64,000 nucleotides of DNA from Liolophura sinensis (GCF_032854445.1 NC_088301.1:53369187-53433186); one strand, 5' to 3'. Counted from the first letter of the stretch, positions 32,756 through 47,800 are shown. Program-made: numbers and translations. Notes: generated from the sequence alone by a model not told the origin.

Positions 32756-35700
32756 ATGAAAGCGAGGGCTTCTCAGTGGACCAGGTGGACGATGGGTTAT
32801 GGCAGAGACGCTGGGGCATGGCTCATCTTCTTCGTCCTCTTCGTGAAATCAGCAGTGACCTTCGCTCAAAAAGGTATATATATTATGACAGTTGTGCACT
32901 TGGCAGAATTTAATTTTTACAGTTTCAGTATTGCATGCGGTTTTGTTAGGCGTGTAAAGATGTGTAATCCCGCACTTGGTACATAACAGTTCCATGGTGA
33001 GGTGTCATTAATTGCACTACTGTGGTTTCAATATATTTTACATAGAACACATCGCATTCCAAGTGACGTTCAGTTAACGTAGCCACATTATGTGTCACCC
33101 ATGGTTAGCTGTATATCACATCCTGCTGACTCAGAGGTGACACAGAATTGTTTTTGGGACTTTGTTTGTTAATCTGCTATACCCTGCTATTTTAAAGTTA
33201 CCCGAGACACGGATGTAATTGACAAAGCACGTTCCGGGATGAAAGTGTCCTAGAATTGATATTCTAGGGGAATAGGGAAATATTTGCAGTGAGGGGGCGT
33301 CTGTTTTGACAGCCATTGAATGGAGTACATATGCCACCAAAATGGACAGAGATCATGAGACATACTGAGCACTGTTTAAAGTCAAAGAAAACAATCAGCA
33401 TGCAATGTGCGTTTGTGTGAACAGGAGTACATAAAAGAAATCAGTCTTACATACGTGAAGGAATGTGTGAAGAAAATTGTTGAGCCGATGAACACAGGCT
33501 TTTATCTCATAGAGCTACGGCCACAATTATGGATGGATTTGTCTAATATTTCGGAAATGAGGGAAAGGCTGTTCTCGTCGTACATGTATTTTCTACCATG
33601 AAAACCGCTAGATTTAACACTAGCTGAATACGTGTAGGTCGAAACAAATCAGCCGAAACTGACCAGTATGTGATCCTGTTGTTCTTGCTATATTCACAAC
33701 ATTGTTGCAAGTCTTTGTATTACATCCTCATATATATTTTCCGGATAGTGTTCATACTTAGTGGTGAATTGGTCTTGCGATACTCATTCCTCAACTGACT
33801 TATTCCGGACTTAAGCATGTCATAAAATATACGTGTATTTCTTGCATTAGGTCACTTGCATTATCAAGTTGACGATTTTATTTACTGGCATGTGCCTGTG
33901 ACATTGCTTTAGATGAGTTTGTTCGATAGTCCACACCACATTATATACTCTGTTTGAAGTCAAGATACGCTTTATCATGAATCGTTCATTTAACAAATAA
34001 TCTCCTTCTTGGGTTACAAACAGGCTATAGTCTCATCCAGTAGTTGGAATTATACGCTTGAAACCAGATAATTTTGTAGAAATAAGATGCATTGCGTAAT
34101 GAGATTACCCTTTGAGATTCTCTCAGTGTAAGTGATATTATCCATGGTTTTATATTTATGATGAGTGTGCATTTTCAAGTGTTAACGTTTTCAGTATGCT
34201 CGTATCACCGCAGTCGCAGACGCAAACTGGTCAAACACGACCACATCCGCTTGTATCAGCCGATGAAATGATTTAAATACTTCCACCCTTCTCGTGATTC
34301 GCAGAGCACTGAAAAAGCCTTTGAAATTCAACACTACTTCTGTTTTATCTGAACAAATCATCTACATTAGGCTTCATTGATTGGCAATTACTTATGACGG
34401 TCTAACATGCATGTTTCCTCTTTCTCTGGGAGGTACCTAGCACGTCTAGTGCTCTGGCTGCGTCAGTGAATGTTTTCTGTGTCATTGAATGGTATACCCA
34501 CCACACCCAAGCCTGAATTCGGATGTTTAAGCATCATGTGCGAAAAAACTTATATTAATTGCCGAAAAAATAAGGAATTGAATTTTGCTAAAATATAGTT
34601 AAGCTGATAGCTTTTTTTAGTTCCAATTTTAGCAAATTGTCTTCGTGCCAGCAAATATATGTGAGGCAAATATGGAAAAGGTTTTCAGTCAAATTCAGCA
34701 GCTAGAACGCAGATCTGCAAAACTGCATCACCAGTCTTTAAGGAAACAATCGCTGTTTTTGAACTCGGAGAATGGGTGTTTCAAACAGGTTAATTAGATC
34801 TTGTTTATATAAGATCTCTGTATCTATAGTGTTAGCTATTCTTGTCAGTTGTATATCATGAGCTCAACATCTCATGTGGACCAGTACTCAAGCCCTAGCC
34901 CATCAATAAGTAACACATTTATCTGCAATGGTATATACGTATGAATCATTCATAGATGATTGTGAATTTGACATTAGGTACATTCTTAACTGGATGCCTG
35001 AACTCCATCATTTGATGTGCTTTTAGTCTATGACTGGACCAGGGCTTACAAATCAATACACTTATTGAAGTACCCCTCTTTTTGTATTTTTTCTTCATAT
35101 AGCGCAATACAATCTTTCCAGTATGTACATAATGATGGCTCCTATGTTATATGCTTCTCAGAAAATATTAAATTATTACATCTGTACAAGCATCCCTAGG
35201 TTTTTGTGGAATTCCGGGTACGGCTATTAATATAGTGTAGTGGTTTATGGCTATCATGTGGTACGCTCCATTGCATGCTACCTGTGCTGTTACATTAATT
35301 ACAGCATGAAGAATAAAGCCAAAGCAGCGATATTTGACAAATGATCTCACGTAGCCAGTGAAATACGGCCTCTTGTGAATTTACAACAGTTAGGGTTTTA
35401 TTCTAACTGTTCTGTGGGTGTTTGTGATATAAACTGTTTTTCTTTTGATGCTCAAATCATATTTTCGAGTTATTTATTTGATAGTTGTTAAACGACGTGA
35501 TAAAGACTTTTTCATTTATACGATCATGGAATATACAAGAGTGCTCGGAGCAAACCTCCAACCTTTGGCAAGGTACTGACAAATTTCTCACATGTGACGT
35601 ACAAATATATGCACACCATAGTGGTGGAAGACAACTGACCACCAACAAACGTTTGACTGCGTAAACGGCCACTCTTGCGACGTCGAGCGCTTACTCTCAC

Positions 35701-38700
35701 CAATGCCCAACCAGGTTGTGAGGGCGGTAGAGTCTGCAAATTTCTTGTCAAATGTCGGGTTTGAACCTGCAGCTCTCGTATCCTGGTTATTGAAATGCAA
35801 ACATCGCTAACAACGTTTCAAGGTAAGCGCACGGCCCGCTCCCTATACATGTTTTGCGGCCTATACATATGTCCCTCTACGATTAACATTCTTTCAGTAC
35901 AGTGTGAGATCTGTTTTTCGCTTAGAGAATTAAGAAGTATATGATCTAACATGAAGTTATATTTGGATGTCGTTTTTTATAAAAGATACTACTTGTGTGG
36001 ACAAAATGCAAAGGGTTGTAAACCATTGATACTATACAGACAAACTGGTAAAACGCAATACCATGTCGAGCCATGTTCTGGACGAGTGTCAGAATTCTGC
36101 AGTTTATATTGAGAAAACCAGTGGTTCCACAGATCAATTTTGTATAAAATAAGTTTACATTTTACACTTTGCAAAATACCAGTTTACTATTATGTAAATC
36201 CTTCTCAACCATTCCTGCCAACCTGCTAACTTATCATGCTGTACGTTTAATAAATGCTGCATTTTAAAACTACATAGCTACATGCATGTAAGCCTGTGTA
36301 CTCTTTACTGTGCGTATTTCCTGATGATGGAACAAACATAGTAGCCGAAATACCGATTCACAACTATGACTTCAATATTCGGAGATAAATTCGTTGTAGT
36401 TTATTTTTTGACATGTACCATTCCTCGAAACGAGCTTAGACCATTGAGCCTGCCTATTGCAAAATGATAATCAAAGATGTAATACCCTTGAAATAAATGC
36501 CATCGGGATTACCATATTTAAGAACGAGAATCGTTGATAGATGTTCATATGTATACCAGTTGATAACATCATTTAAGACATAGGGCAAGCTGTCATTCTG
36601 TCGTGTGTTTTCAACGCGGGCCTTTTTCATCAGACATGGGAGCTACATGCTTGGTTATTCCCTTCGGAAGACGGATGCGACGGCTTTTCTGTCCTGCGCT
36701 GCATATTGCCGCTTTGGGATCAATTGCCTTCTTTAATTTCCATACTACAGCGCCCAGTTCTTAATACTGTGCTACGGATCAGACATGCTGACACGGCTAC
36801 AAAGCGTGGGACCAACCTAACTAAACCGGTTAACGTCTAAATAGATAAGACAGCGTTCAGATACTGCCGATCTGGATCAATGTGTGACCAGAAGGCTTTC
36901 GGGGAGACCAAACTGGTTTGGTAAAATATGGATGGTATCGGGTTGTCCTGAAGACTGTTTCATGTTAGGCCGGCAAACACGGTCTCTGTACATATTAGCT
37001 CTGGAAGCAACGATTTTTAATAGACTTTAGCAAAGCAGGACTCCATGCCGCGGGCAAGTAATTAAATATTTACAGGTCGTGCTAAAAACAATAACCGCTC
37101 TGGTCTACATCTGCTCTCACTCCATCTAACACATCCACGCTATAGTAATTCATGTGAAAATTTCGCTCTATCGAAAAAAGCAGTTCACAAAACGCACGAC
37201 ATAGGTGGACTTGTATTGAACAACCACAACTGATCCGGACATGTTGTTAACTTGAAATGGACGACTCTATAAATATCTGCACAGAAAACTAGTTTTTCGT
37301 GTGGCCATTAAGCTCAGCAGGTAAATTTCTCTTTATCACACTGGAACGATCCATAAAGCGCCACAAAATCCCAAAGGAATCCAGTGAGGTTCAGCTTGGT
37401 TTTTGATACCTCAAACGAACCCGTGCCCATCTTTTAACATGTCCATTGTGCCTGTCCATGGTGAGAACGTCAAAAGCTGATAGTAGATTGATTCTAGTAC
37501 AGCTCATGTAAAGGTCGAAGCAACTACAGTGCTACTGTTCGGATCGATCCGCTAATCTGGTATCACGTAGACAACAGCGTAAAACCTATGTGCTCCAACC
37601 GGTTCAAATGAAAATAATATATTTACAGTGTACTATTTGCAAAGTTGCTAAAGTTCTGTTGGATAGATTATTATTATGAGAAAGAGTCAGAATAAACCCT
37701 TAAGTAAAATAAAAATATGTGTGGTTACACCAAATTTAAAATGCTGGTAATTGTTTACGTTTTTAAGCGTATATTAGGTTTGCTACATGAGTCAGATGTA
37801 CCATGTTATAAGGTTTCTTTACAGCCTCTGTAATGCGTGATATAAGAGTACTCATGCAGCTGGCAAAATGTCTATAATCAGATCCAAAGGGGCTTAAAAG
37901 AGCCGACTGAAATTGGATCATAAGGTTCCAATGAGCCTGGGTAGATTTAAGCACCTTAATATAAGATATAATAATAAAATATGAAGAAGAGGATAATAAG
38001 TTGCTTATAGAAGACATCAACATTGACAGACGGAATGGCCGTTGCTTGGTAGTTAGTTTATTTATACCTTAGTGTTTTAGATTATTGCTTGCTTCTCCTT
38101 GAATATAGTGTTAGTGTGGTGAATGTTATACAGCGCATATGAAAGACCAGATGAATAAGTTGGTTGTGTGAAAGAATCTAATGTCATCACCATTCCTTCA
38201 TGTCAAGACAGTTATACACAAACATTGTGGTTACAGAATATAGCTGCTATTTATATCCATTATCCCGTGCTTCACTTTGAGGTGGTGAGTTATCTATACG
38301 GATTTAGGCGATGCTGTAAGCGAATTTGAATTAACAAAACTGTTTCTGACATCCACATGGATTCTTGCTATCAACATTACATTTCTCCTTGACGGGAATA
38401 GAGATACCCTGAGACACAAATACATCGTAAGGCTAGGCAGCGTTATGCCTTTCGCAGTAACTTATGTTACATGTTGTTTTTTACACGAATTTTGCGATCG
38501 GTGACATTGGATGTTAATACAACGGCTATCAATGAACGTTCACTTGGTCTAAACTTACCCAGCACTATAGTTTTGAATGTTTCTGACATATCATCGTGCG
38601 AAAAAAAAGTGCCATAACAAAACGTGGAATGGATGAGATGTACTGGACGTGGTGGGTAACACATTTGCAACAAGGAGAGCCTTGAGCATTTTTACATAGG

Positions 38701-38748
38701 CTTGCACTTCGTCCTGTGTTTAAAGTAACATACTTTGTACAAGTATAT

Positions 38749-38819
<71 letters not shown>

Positions 38820-41800
38820 GGTGTCTCCTTGTAGCATTCGAGTCCCATTGCCGACATATTCACAGTGTTTTGTCGCTGAATTTCCACGACGAAGAGAAAA
38901 ATTATGTCCTCTTCCATGCGACATTATTTTGTTGACGTCACCATATCGTCTATTCTTAACAAGTCGGTGTTTTTTTTCAGGCGTCGTTAGGCATGTGTCT
39001 TCTTGTAGCGGGTCGAGTCCATGCCCCCACAGTACCGCATCTACCGAAGTGTCATGCTTAAGACACCAGACATGACACCCGACCCAGTCACATTATACTG
39101 ACACCGGGAGAAACAATTCCTGTTTCCTTGCTCTAACCTTTTAGTGATGAGCTCCAAGAGAAGCAGCAACAAGTACCATTGTTTAAAGTCTTTCGTATGA
39201 CCCGACCCGGGTTTGATCCTAGGTCTCTCGAGTTCGAAGCGTTTTCTGTGTGGACCTCCATACCCCAGAAACCAGTGAAGGGACCAACATTCTTTTGGCC
39301 AATTGCTCATATTGTGACTATGTCGAGCACGAAAATGCTGAAATAAGCACCTGAGAGATCGTTGAAACATCTTTTGATTACAATTTATTTCACAGAAGGT
39401 GCCATCACAGTTTTATTTTTATAAATCAATGAAAAAACACAGCATTTCATAAAGCGTACAAACTACCATTAAGTTCTGGTTTTATTTTACCTCACTAAGG
39501 ATATGACTTTGTGAAGTAGAAGAGATATTGTGACCTCAAAATTACTGTCTAACGTTTATAACTATCTTTTCCTCCTCAGTGGACTATTTCGAATCGTGCG
39601 AGCAGGAAATTTCAATATCAGAGGATGATCCAGTCAAGGTTACCATTCTCGGAGAAAAATGGACGTCGGGAAATTCATGCAGCTTAATTTTTGCTGCCGC
39701 AAGACTTGAGGATGATCTTTACCTAACATTTAAGGAATACAATGTTTCAAGTGTTTGTGATACAGTTTCACTTGAAGTTGACACACGCTCAAAATATATA
39801 TTTTATACAAAGGTAAGATATGAAGATAACTTTACTTCTTTGTGTTATTGAAGTTTATTAGATTTTGTGACAGTATTGTATCCGGATCATTTGCCTCGTT
39901 TATATTAGATGTAGATGTTAATGATAGATGTAAGCGCAATATTAATGCATCTCTCAGTAAACAGTGCGTTAAACCCCAAGCACTCACTCACTCAGTAAAC
40001 AGTGGATTAGACTTACCCAGTTCAGATATAAATTAGACACTGCCAGCAGGTTGTGCGTTTTCGATGCCCGGTGAGGTCCACTTGTTTTGTCTGGACTATG
40101 TTCGGTGAGGTCCAGTGGTTTTGTCTGGACTATGTCCGCAAGTTTGGATTTGATGTAGGTCCGGTAGTTTCGTGTGGACTATGTCCTCCAGGAGTCTATT
40201 GACGTCAGTTGTTTCACCTGAACTGTGTCCACGAAAAGACCGATGAAGTCCAGCGGTTTAGTCTGAACTATGTCTGGTGTAGGCCCGAGGTTTCGTTTGC
40301 TCTATGTCCTCCAGGAGACTGTTGACGTCAGTTGTTTCGTCTGGATTAGGCCTGCTTGCAGACTGTTGACGCCAGTTGTCTCGTTTGGATGAGGTCCGGC
40401 TGGAGACAGTTGACGTCAGTTGTTTCGTCTGGATTAGGCCCGCTTGCAGACCGTTGACGCCAGTTGTCTCGTCTGGATGAGGTCCGGCTGGAGACAGTTG
40501 ACGTCAGTTATCTCGTCTGGATTAGGCCTGCTTGCAGACTGTTGACGTCAGTTTTTCGTCTGGATGAGGTCCGGCTGGTGACAGTTGACGTCACTTGTCT
40601 CGTCTGGATGAGGTCCGGCTGGAGACAGTTGACGCCAGTTGTCTTGTCCGGATGAGATCCGGCTGGAGACAGTTGACGTCAGTTGTCTCGTCTGGATTAG
40701 GTCCACCTGGAGACTGTTGACGTCAGTTGTTTCGTCCGGATGAGGTCCGGCTGGAGACAGTTGACGTCAGTTGTTTCGTCTGGATTAGGCCCGCTTGCAG
40801 AACGCTGACGCCAGTTGTCTCGTCTGGATGAGGTCCGGCTGGAGACTGTTGACGTCACTTGTCTCGTCTGGATGAGGTCCGGCTGGAGACTGTTGACGTC
40901 ACTTGTCTCGTCTGGATGAGGCCCACCTGGAGACTGTTGACGTCAGTTGTTTTCGTCTCGGTTAGGTCCACCTGGAGACTGTTGACGTCAGGTGTTTCAC
41001 CTGGATTAGGCCCACCTGGAGACTGTTGAAGTCAGTTGTTTTCGTATCGGTTAGGTCCACCTGGAGACTGTTGACGTCAGGTGTTTCACCTGGATTATGT
41101 CCGCCTGGAGACTGTTGACGTCAAGCGCTTTCGTTTGGCCTATGTCCGCGAAGCAATCACTACCGAAAGCTTGCACACCTTTACGTTAACGTTTGCTCGC
41201 TTTCACGATTGTTGCCGCTTTGGTTCGTACATTTCAAGACCAACGTAGATAGGCATCTAGCGATATATGATCCTCTTTGAAAAGCTCAGTCATGAGTGAT
41301 TCGTTCACTCAACTGTAGGGTAAAGCAAGCAAAACTATGCAGTATTTGAGAACAACATAGGGCCAATACTTAAACCATAATCATTTATTCATTCGAAATA
41401 TCTAAGTGTAAATGTGTAGAAGTTTGTCAAACCGGGCTACATGCTTGAAGATGGAGTGGTTACAAAGGTATGGACTTACAAAGGGACACAGCGACGCCTA
41501 CCGCTATGGGAAGACATCTAAAATTGTTTTCACCTTCAGTACAAATAATGTGCATTTAATAATTAAATACAAACCGTAATTTAAGTTTTGAATTATTTAT
41601 TATTTTCAAACAGAAAAACGAAATAGATAATAGCATCTGCCTATGGGCAGCACGACAGCAAACACAGCTGTGGAAATATATTTATCCTCTAGGGGCCTAA
41701 AAGAACTCAACCTCATCTGTGAATTCTTAAGTATGTGATCATTCAGTCATATTTTAAACGTCAAAAAACGGCAAAGTTGAAGGCTGTGTGCTTTATTTTT

Positions 41801-44800
41801 ACGAGGGAGTTTTAGGCCAATACCTTAACGAAGGCCGCCAGTATTCATTGTTTAAAAGAAAACATAGCATAGAGACAAAATCAGAGCAGCGACAACAGTA
41901 TGATATTTGGCATAAGACTAAACATATACGTATTTTGTATACTGAAAAAAAATATTTTCTTCAGCTATTATACATACATTTTTTACCATTGAATGTTATT
42001 ATTGAATTTATTTTAAGTATTTAAATATTGACAAATGAGCTTTGATAACAGTATAATTTGCTGTACACACACATATTTTGTTGGCAGTCAGCCATTATTT
42101 CCCTATCACACCTTTATGTTTTATCGGTAATCTGTTCCAAAATGGGTCACACTTTTACACGTTTAATCAAGGTAAAAAAAAAAAAGTAGGGCGGATAGTA
42201 AGTCTGCCAGAGTGGCCAAGTCGAGAAAAGCTCCTCTGAGTGACAGATGGCAGGTCTAAAGCTGACAGTCATGTGATATACATTGATAGCATTGCAGATA
42301 ATTTCCATCCTGGAACCTTGGCACTTAGTTTTAAGGTCAGGCTGGCACATTTACTGTCTGTAACCGCCAATGTACCCAGTGAAAGTCGGCATTATAACAT
42401 ACAAAGGCTGATAAAGCGGGAATTACGGTGTGTTAATTGTTTTGATGCAGCTGCCTTGTCGCTGTTAGCTCAATCAACCGGCATCGCCTCATTAGGTATT
42501 CTGTTGTACCATAGGCAGCCATTGTAAATAAGAGCTAGGGATGACTGGTTGTTACAACTGACTGTAGACCCGCATGGCTGCCAATGGAGTGGGCTGGAAT
42601 AAAATTGTGATTCATGTTTACGTTAGTTTTACTAAGTTCACAGGCTATCATTCATAATTCTGTGAGTGCCCGCGGATGTGGCTCAATACGGGCTAGTTTT
42701 GTGTTGTGTTGACAACCATAACCTCGATATTGATTCCACTACAGCTGGCGGCCTTTCCCTATTGCTATCTCACACACCTATCAACAAGTCAATTAACGTT
42801 AATATCCTCCTGAATTATAGCCCGATAATATTAATATTGCGCATCAATTAAGGGCCAGTTAAATAGAGAACTTCCCTTTTTTCGCGGTGTCATTAATTAT
42901 GAACTCTCGCAGCTGACTTCATAATAACAAAATTACATCTTCCGATATATCAAATCTCAAGCCATAAGGTTATGACACGGACTAGATCGGAATAAGAACT
43001 TGGTGACCAGTTCGAATGTGGTTAAATATGCGTACACACCTACACCTTATGCACGAAATTCCTCATAAGTATGCATAAGGAAAGGCATAAGTGCATAAGG
43101 ATATGCAGGTAAGAGGACGATGGTGGATTCCCACACAAACATCGCCAATCACAGATAAACATGTCTAGCATCACAAAATTCATTTACTTTTAATGAGTGT
43201 CTACATCATCGTTTTTTCGTGTATTTGTCCGTTTCTGAATGGTTCAGGTCCTTGCCTTTCAGTCTGTAAGCCTTTCCATTTCTCTTATAGGGAAGTTGCT
43301 AGTTTCCTGTTCTTTCGTTGTCCTTAGACGCTTAGTGGTAGTAAGCGCTGGTGTCTCTTGTGCTCTCTTGTGAAGGCCACCTACCTTCGAACAATATGTC
43401 ACACGTCGAAGACGTCTCACAAAACGGTGTTTCATTTCAAGGAGTCACATTACAAAATTGTGATGTAAGAAAACGGATTTGAAAACAAACAAAACCAATA
43501 CACTTACGTCCCTGATTATGATTTTAATTTTTGATTAACAATTGGTCAAATTTTGTTTCTCACTAACCGAAAGGTCTACATGCGAGACTAGTAGCTTTGA
43601 TCAACGAGATCGCACGATAGACCAATTGCTGCAGCAACACGCCAGGTGACACTGACCAACTTCCTCCACCAATATACCTTATTATAGCTCAAGTAAATTT
43701 ATCGTTCTTTTATTGTATAATATCACGTCGCGTGAGGTTCAGCACTTCGTGATGTTTCACGCTGTGACGCCATTAAAAAGAAACAAAACTTTTATTTTTG
43801 GTCGAGTCTTAGGTAGTCCCCTTTGTGTTGTATTACGTCACATATACCGTCTGCTTTGTAAGTCACTGTTTTGACAGCCCCTACTTCGCTACTCTAGCCC
43901 ATTAACGTATGGAAACGTAAATAATGTCTTGAGTGAAGGGCTATCCGCTATAATGAAGCAATTGTTGCATGTTTCAGAGTGGAAAATCGTGATTTGTCGG
44001 CTCTCGATAGCTGATGTACAATGAACTCGCAGTATATATATTTGAAAGGAATGGTAACCCCATGCGCAAGCATGATATGTGCAAATGCGGAAAAAAATCA
44101 GTTCATTATCTGGGTTTGACTCCTTTATAAACACGGGTGTAAGAGGGAGGGTTTCACATAGATACACATGTACGAGTGGATGGACAAAGATGCGAAGAAA
44201 ATGGAAATGGAACTCAGTTCTGAGAAAAGATGGTCATTAGGCCAATATTATATCAATTCATTAAACCTTGTACTAAAAACTACATACTATCTAGAATTTC
44301 TTAGGAGGTAAAAAGTAAGAAGGCGGCAACATCCTGGAGGCTTTCATTATGTAACGATCGGTATGTAGAACAGTTTCCAAGGAAGGGTTAGTGAACACAG
44401 TTTCCAAGGAAGGGTTAGTGACCCCACCTTTATTTAGATCTGCAAAAAAAGTTTCCTTGCATTATTGTAGGTTTTGCAATGAAATAACAGGTGGGAGATG
44501 GTATCTTCTACTAAACAGGTCTCACAAACACCTGAGTCATGCTGATTGAATCTTTGTAAATATGAATTCACTGGAAAATGACCCGAGACCAGTCGGTGAA
44601 CAAGAACATCGGCCCGTCTAGTAGGAAGCTGCACAAGCCGAGAGGTATATTATCAATAAATAGGCACAGCGTTAAACTCTCAGCAAAACGGAAAAATACA
44701 TGATGATTTGAGCAATTGCTATCTTAGACTCTATTCAAGCAAAGGAAGCAACGAAAGGTGAAATGTACTTTATAACTTAATATTGTTCACAAGCCAAAGA

Positions 44801-47800
44801 TAGGCTTTAGTGTATTTTTCATGCTGAGAAATAGATGTCTAACTGCAGATAATAGATATGGTCAGTAATTCTGATATCATAATTTCCGCTGCCTATATAG
44901 GAACATTATAATTATGTTGGAACAGCCACTATTCATTTCAGAAAAATATTTTATGAGATAATATTTTGCAACAATTATTAATAACAAGTATGGTTACAAA
45001 GGTCCATGTAAACGCATTTGTAAACATATTTTGTCAACGATTTTGTTTGCCTTTGATATTTCGAGTCCGATGCCTATAACTAACTTATAAAAATAATTGA
45101 CATGATTCATAGAAATATTTTCACCTATTGCGAATAAAATCAAATCATCCTTTTACAGGGAAAATCGACATATGACGTTAAAGACTGAAAAAAATATTGC
45201 TGTCTAAGTTTATTAGGCACATTACTTAAAAATGCAAACAATAAGCGTGCGTAGGTTAGAAAGTGGTCAAAGTATATAGATCGAATATTTAATGTAAATG
45301 CAAGCGTTTCTTTTGTCATATACTTTTTCTTTTGGTACAGATAAACATTTTGAATTTCGTATCGTCTAACTCATGGTGACTGCATATTTTAAGTAACGTT
45401 AATATATACGTCGGTTAGAAGAATCACATGCACCAGGCTTCCTAAGATCAAAGTGACGATTAATATTGGCCTCTATAAAACATGATCTTCCTTATTATCC
45501 AAGCTCCAGATTCACGTGTCAGCTCCCAATCATGCAGTTAAAACCCTGATGACTGGATCCACCACCAAATAACGATTTAAAAGGATGGTATCAGTTCTGT
45601 CAATATTGAGTATTCTCAATATTTTGCTCATTGACAGCGAAATGTCAACAGTGCTTGATTTTGGAGGCTAATACCCTCGCCACTGGATAAGCGTTAGGGA
45701 GTGCGCCCGACGACGACGAGAGGCTAGGGATGAAGAGGGTATATTTGGAAAAGCTAGAGGCGATCCCCAGGGGCTTGCTGCCCTGTTTTCGGGGGGTCGC
45801 CACCCTCACTACACGTCCCGAATGGGAAATCAAATTCCGAATCTCCCTGTGAGCATGAATACAGTATCAATGGCCCGCAGTCACGATAGCTACCTCATAA
45901 CAAGTCAAAAGCTGCAAAGCCGAGTTGATTATCATTGGGGAAAGTTAATGCTGAGGTACAGGATAAATCATCTCCGGGAAGACCTTACCCACCATGTGGC
46001 ATGTATCAATGATCACTGATCATCAAACCCAGTAATCCCCTATTTCAGTGCTCTTTTGGGTTAAAAACCTTGCTTAAGTTGTGTACACAAGCAGAGATTG
46101 CATGTATTTGAGCAGTAGATCAGGACCTGGTGAAATTCGTGTAATGAGGTTCGAATACGATGTAACATCTTTTGCCGTTTTTCACAAGTATGCTACTGGC
46201 GTTTTTTATCAATGGTGTTCGCTAATTATGGTACTCTAACATATGATACACGATAGGCCGGAAAGAAAACCATGGCTATTGAAAATTCAATAGCTCAGCA
46301 TTAGTGTATATGTTTTAAATCTCAGGACAATTCAATGCAGTTGTATTTACTATTTCAGATTAATCATGGTGAAGCTTTAGAATCACTTTTAATCTAGTTA
46401 CAGTCTGTGTTATTGGTGAGCTACTCTTTCAGTTGGAAGGGAGAGGGGCGAAATGTGGCTAGGGTGCTTGACTTTCAATGCCTGCCTGGGTTCAAACCCA
46501 GGGCTTTGGTGCCGTTTTGTTGTTTCTTCAAACTTCGTGGATCAGCAATTCCTCCAATAGTGTGTGCATTTGTGTATTAAGTCACACGTGGAAAAGTTAA
46601 CTTCATTAACTTGCAATGGTATTACGTTCACCTCGTGGCTTCCTCCACCCATAAAAACTTACCGCCTTGGTTTTAAGTGAAAAAAATCTTAATTGTGGCG
46701 TCAAAGAACAATGAAATAAATAATCAATGGATTTTAATTTAGGCCTCTTGAATGAGAATATGAGAAATTTTGAAAACACTATATGTTTCTAAAGACGTAA
46801 TGCTCTGTGGTAGTCAACGTACTATGGCTGTCAGGGTGTCATATCTAAAGTCTTCAGAATGATGCCTCATAAATGCGTCTCTATGGCGGTCTCTATGACT
46901 TGAAATTCATGCCTGTCATTTTGTGGACAAACATATAAGTTGAATAATTTCTTTAAATATCAATGCAACAAACGCAATCAGTCTGTGTCCTTGATTAAAT
47001 ATTACACTTGTTGTTGGGTTATTATCTTTTCAGAAAACAATTTATGATTGCAGCTATAAACCGTTTGTTGGCCAATAGCGGACAGATGGGAAAGATATAC
47101 ACGCCTTCGGGTCACCGGTCACCAGAAACTCAACGGAGGACGTCGCCTTTCGAATAGTTTTAGAAATTACAACTTACGGTAGGGAGTGTATCAACGTGTA
47201 ACCCAATGTCACTAAGTACAAAAAAAATTATTCTGTTTCGTAGTCTGTTGAATCCATATCTACATGGACATCTTCTCAACAAGATATAAGCAGTTACATA
47301 AAACTGAAAAGGACAATTTAGATTGTGGAGTAAAGTTATAATTAAAAAATACTGTCTCACAAAAGTGTGTTTTAGGGTTCCACGTATATGTGGACTATGG
47401 GTGTAGAGAAATAATTAATAATGCAGACCAAGCAAGATTGGACCCTCCTGTGCTTTGAGAGTGACTATCTTATTCCGGTCCTTAATTGTGAGAGCATGTA
47501 TATTCGTGTTTTTTTGCAGATCTCCCGGATATCGTGTTTCCGCACAGAAAAATGTCCATCACCGAGGGTACAATTGCTTCCGCGGTTATAGGTGTGGTAG
47601 GGTTTATCATCATCATCAGTGTGACGGCATTCATTGTGGCACTGGCCAGAACGAATAAAGACTTAAAGCAGCCCCGAAGTAAGTCCTGTGTATCTCTTGA
47701 TCAGTGTATTTGCTTTTTTCATATGTTGGCAGTCCATGTGGTTTATTAAGCTTATTAAGGTCCTGGGCAATTATCAGCAATTATGCTGTTTCCAAATTGG

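Noticed and set aside
36310-36400. Penelope-like or other retroelement end
   Set aside because: Only a single short motif (CTGATGATGG...GCCGAAAT) with no RT fragment nearby.
38565-39075. Long frames on both strands across the AT repeat
   Set aside because: They are produced by the (AT)n tract, which is open as IYIY on either strand; no splice or domain support.
40464-40655. Open frame with repeated SRLDEVRLETVDV-like units
   Set aside because: It lies in the 44-bp minisatellite, whose period shifts the frame every unit; not a coding repeat.
42240-42527. 95-codon open frame in intron 2
   Set aside because: No family motif, no acceptor or donor in frame with the surrounding gene.
45645-45833. 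Small minus-strand gene in a GC-rich block
   Set aside because: Arg/Ser-rich frame without motif; probably part of an unidentified repeat.
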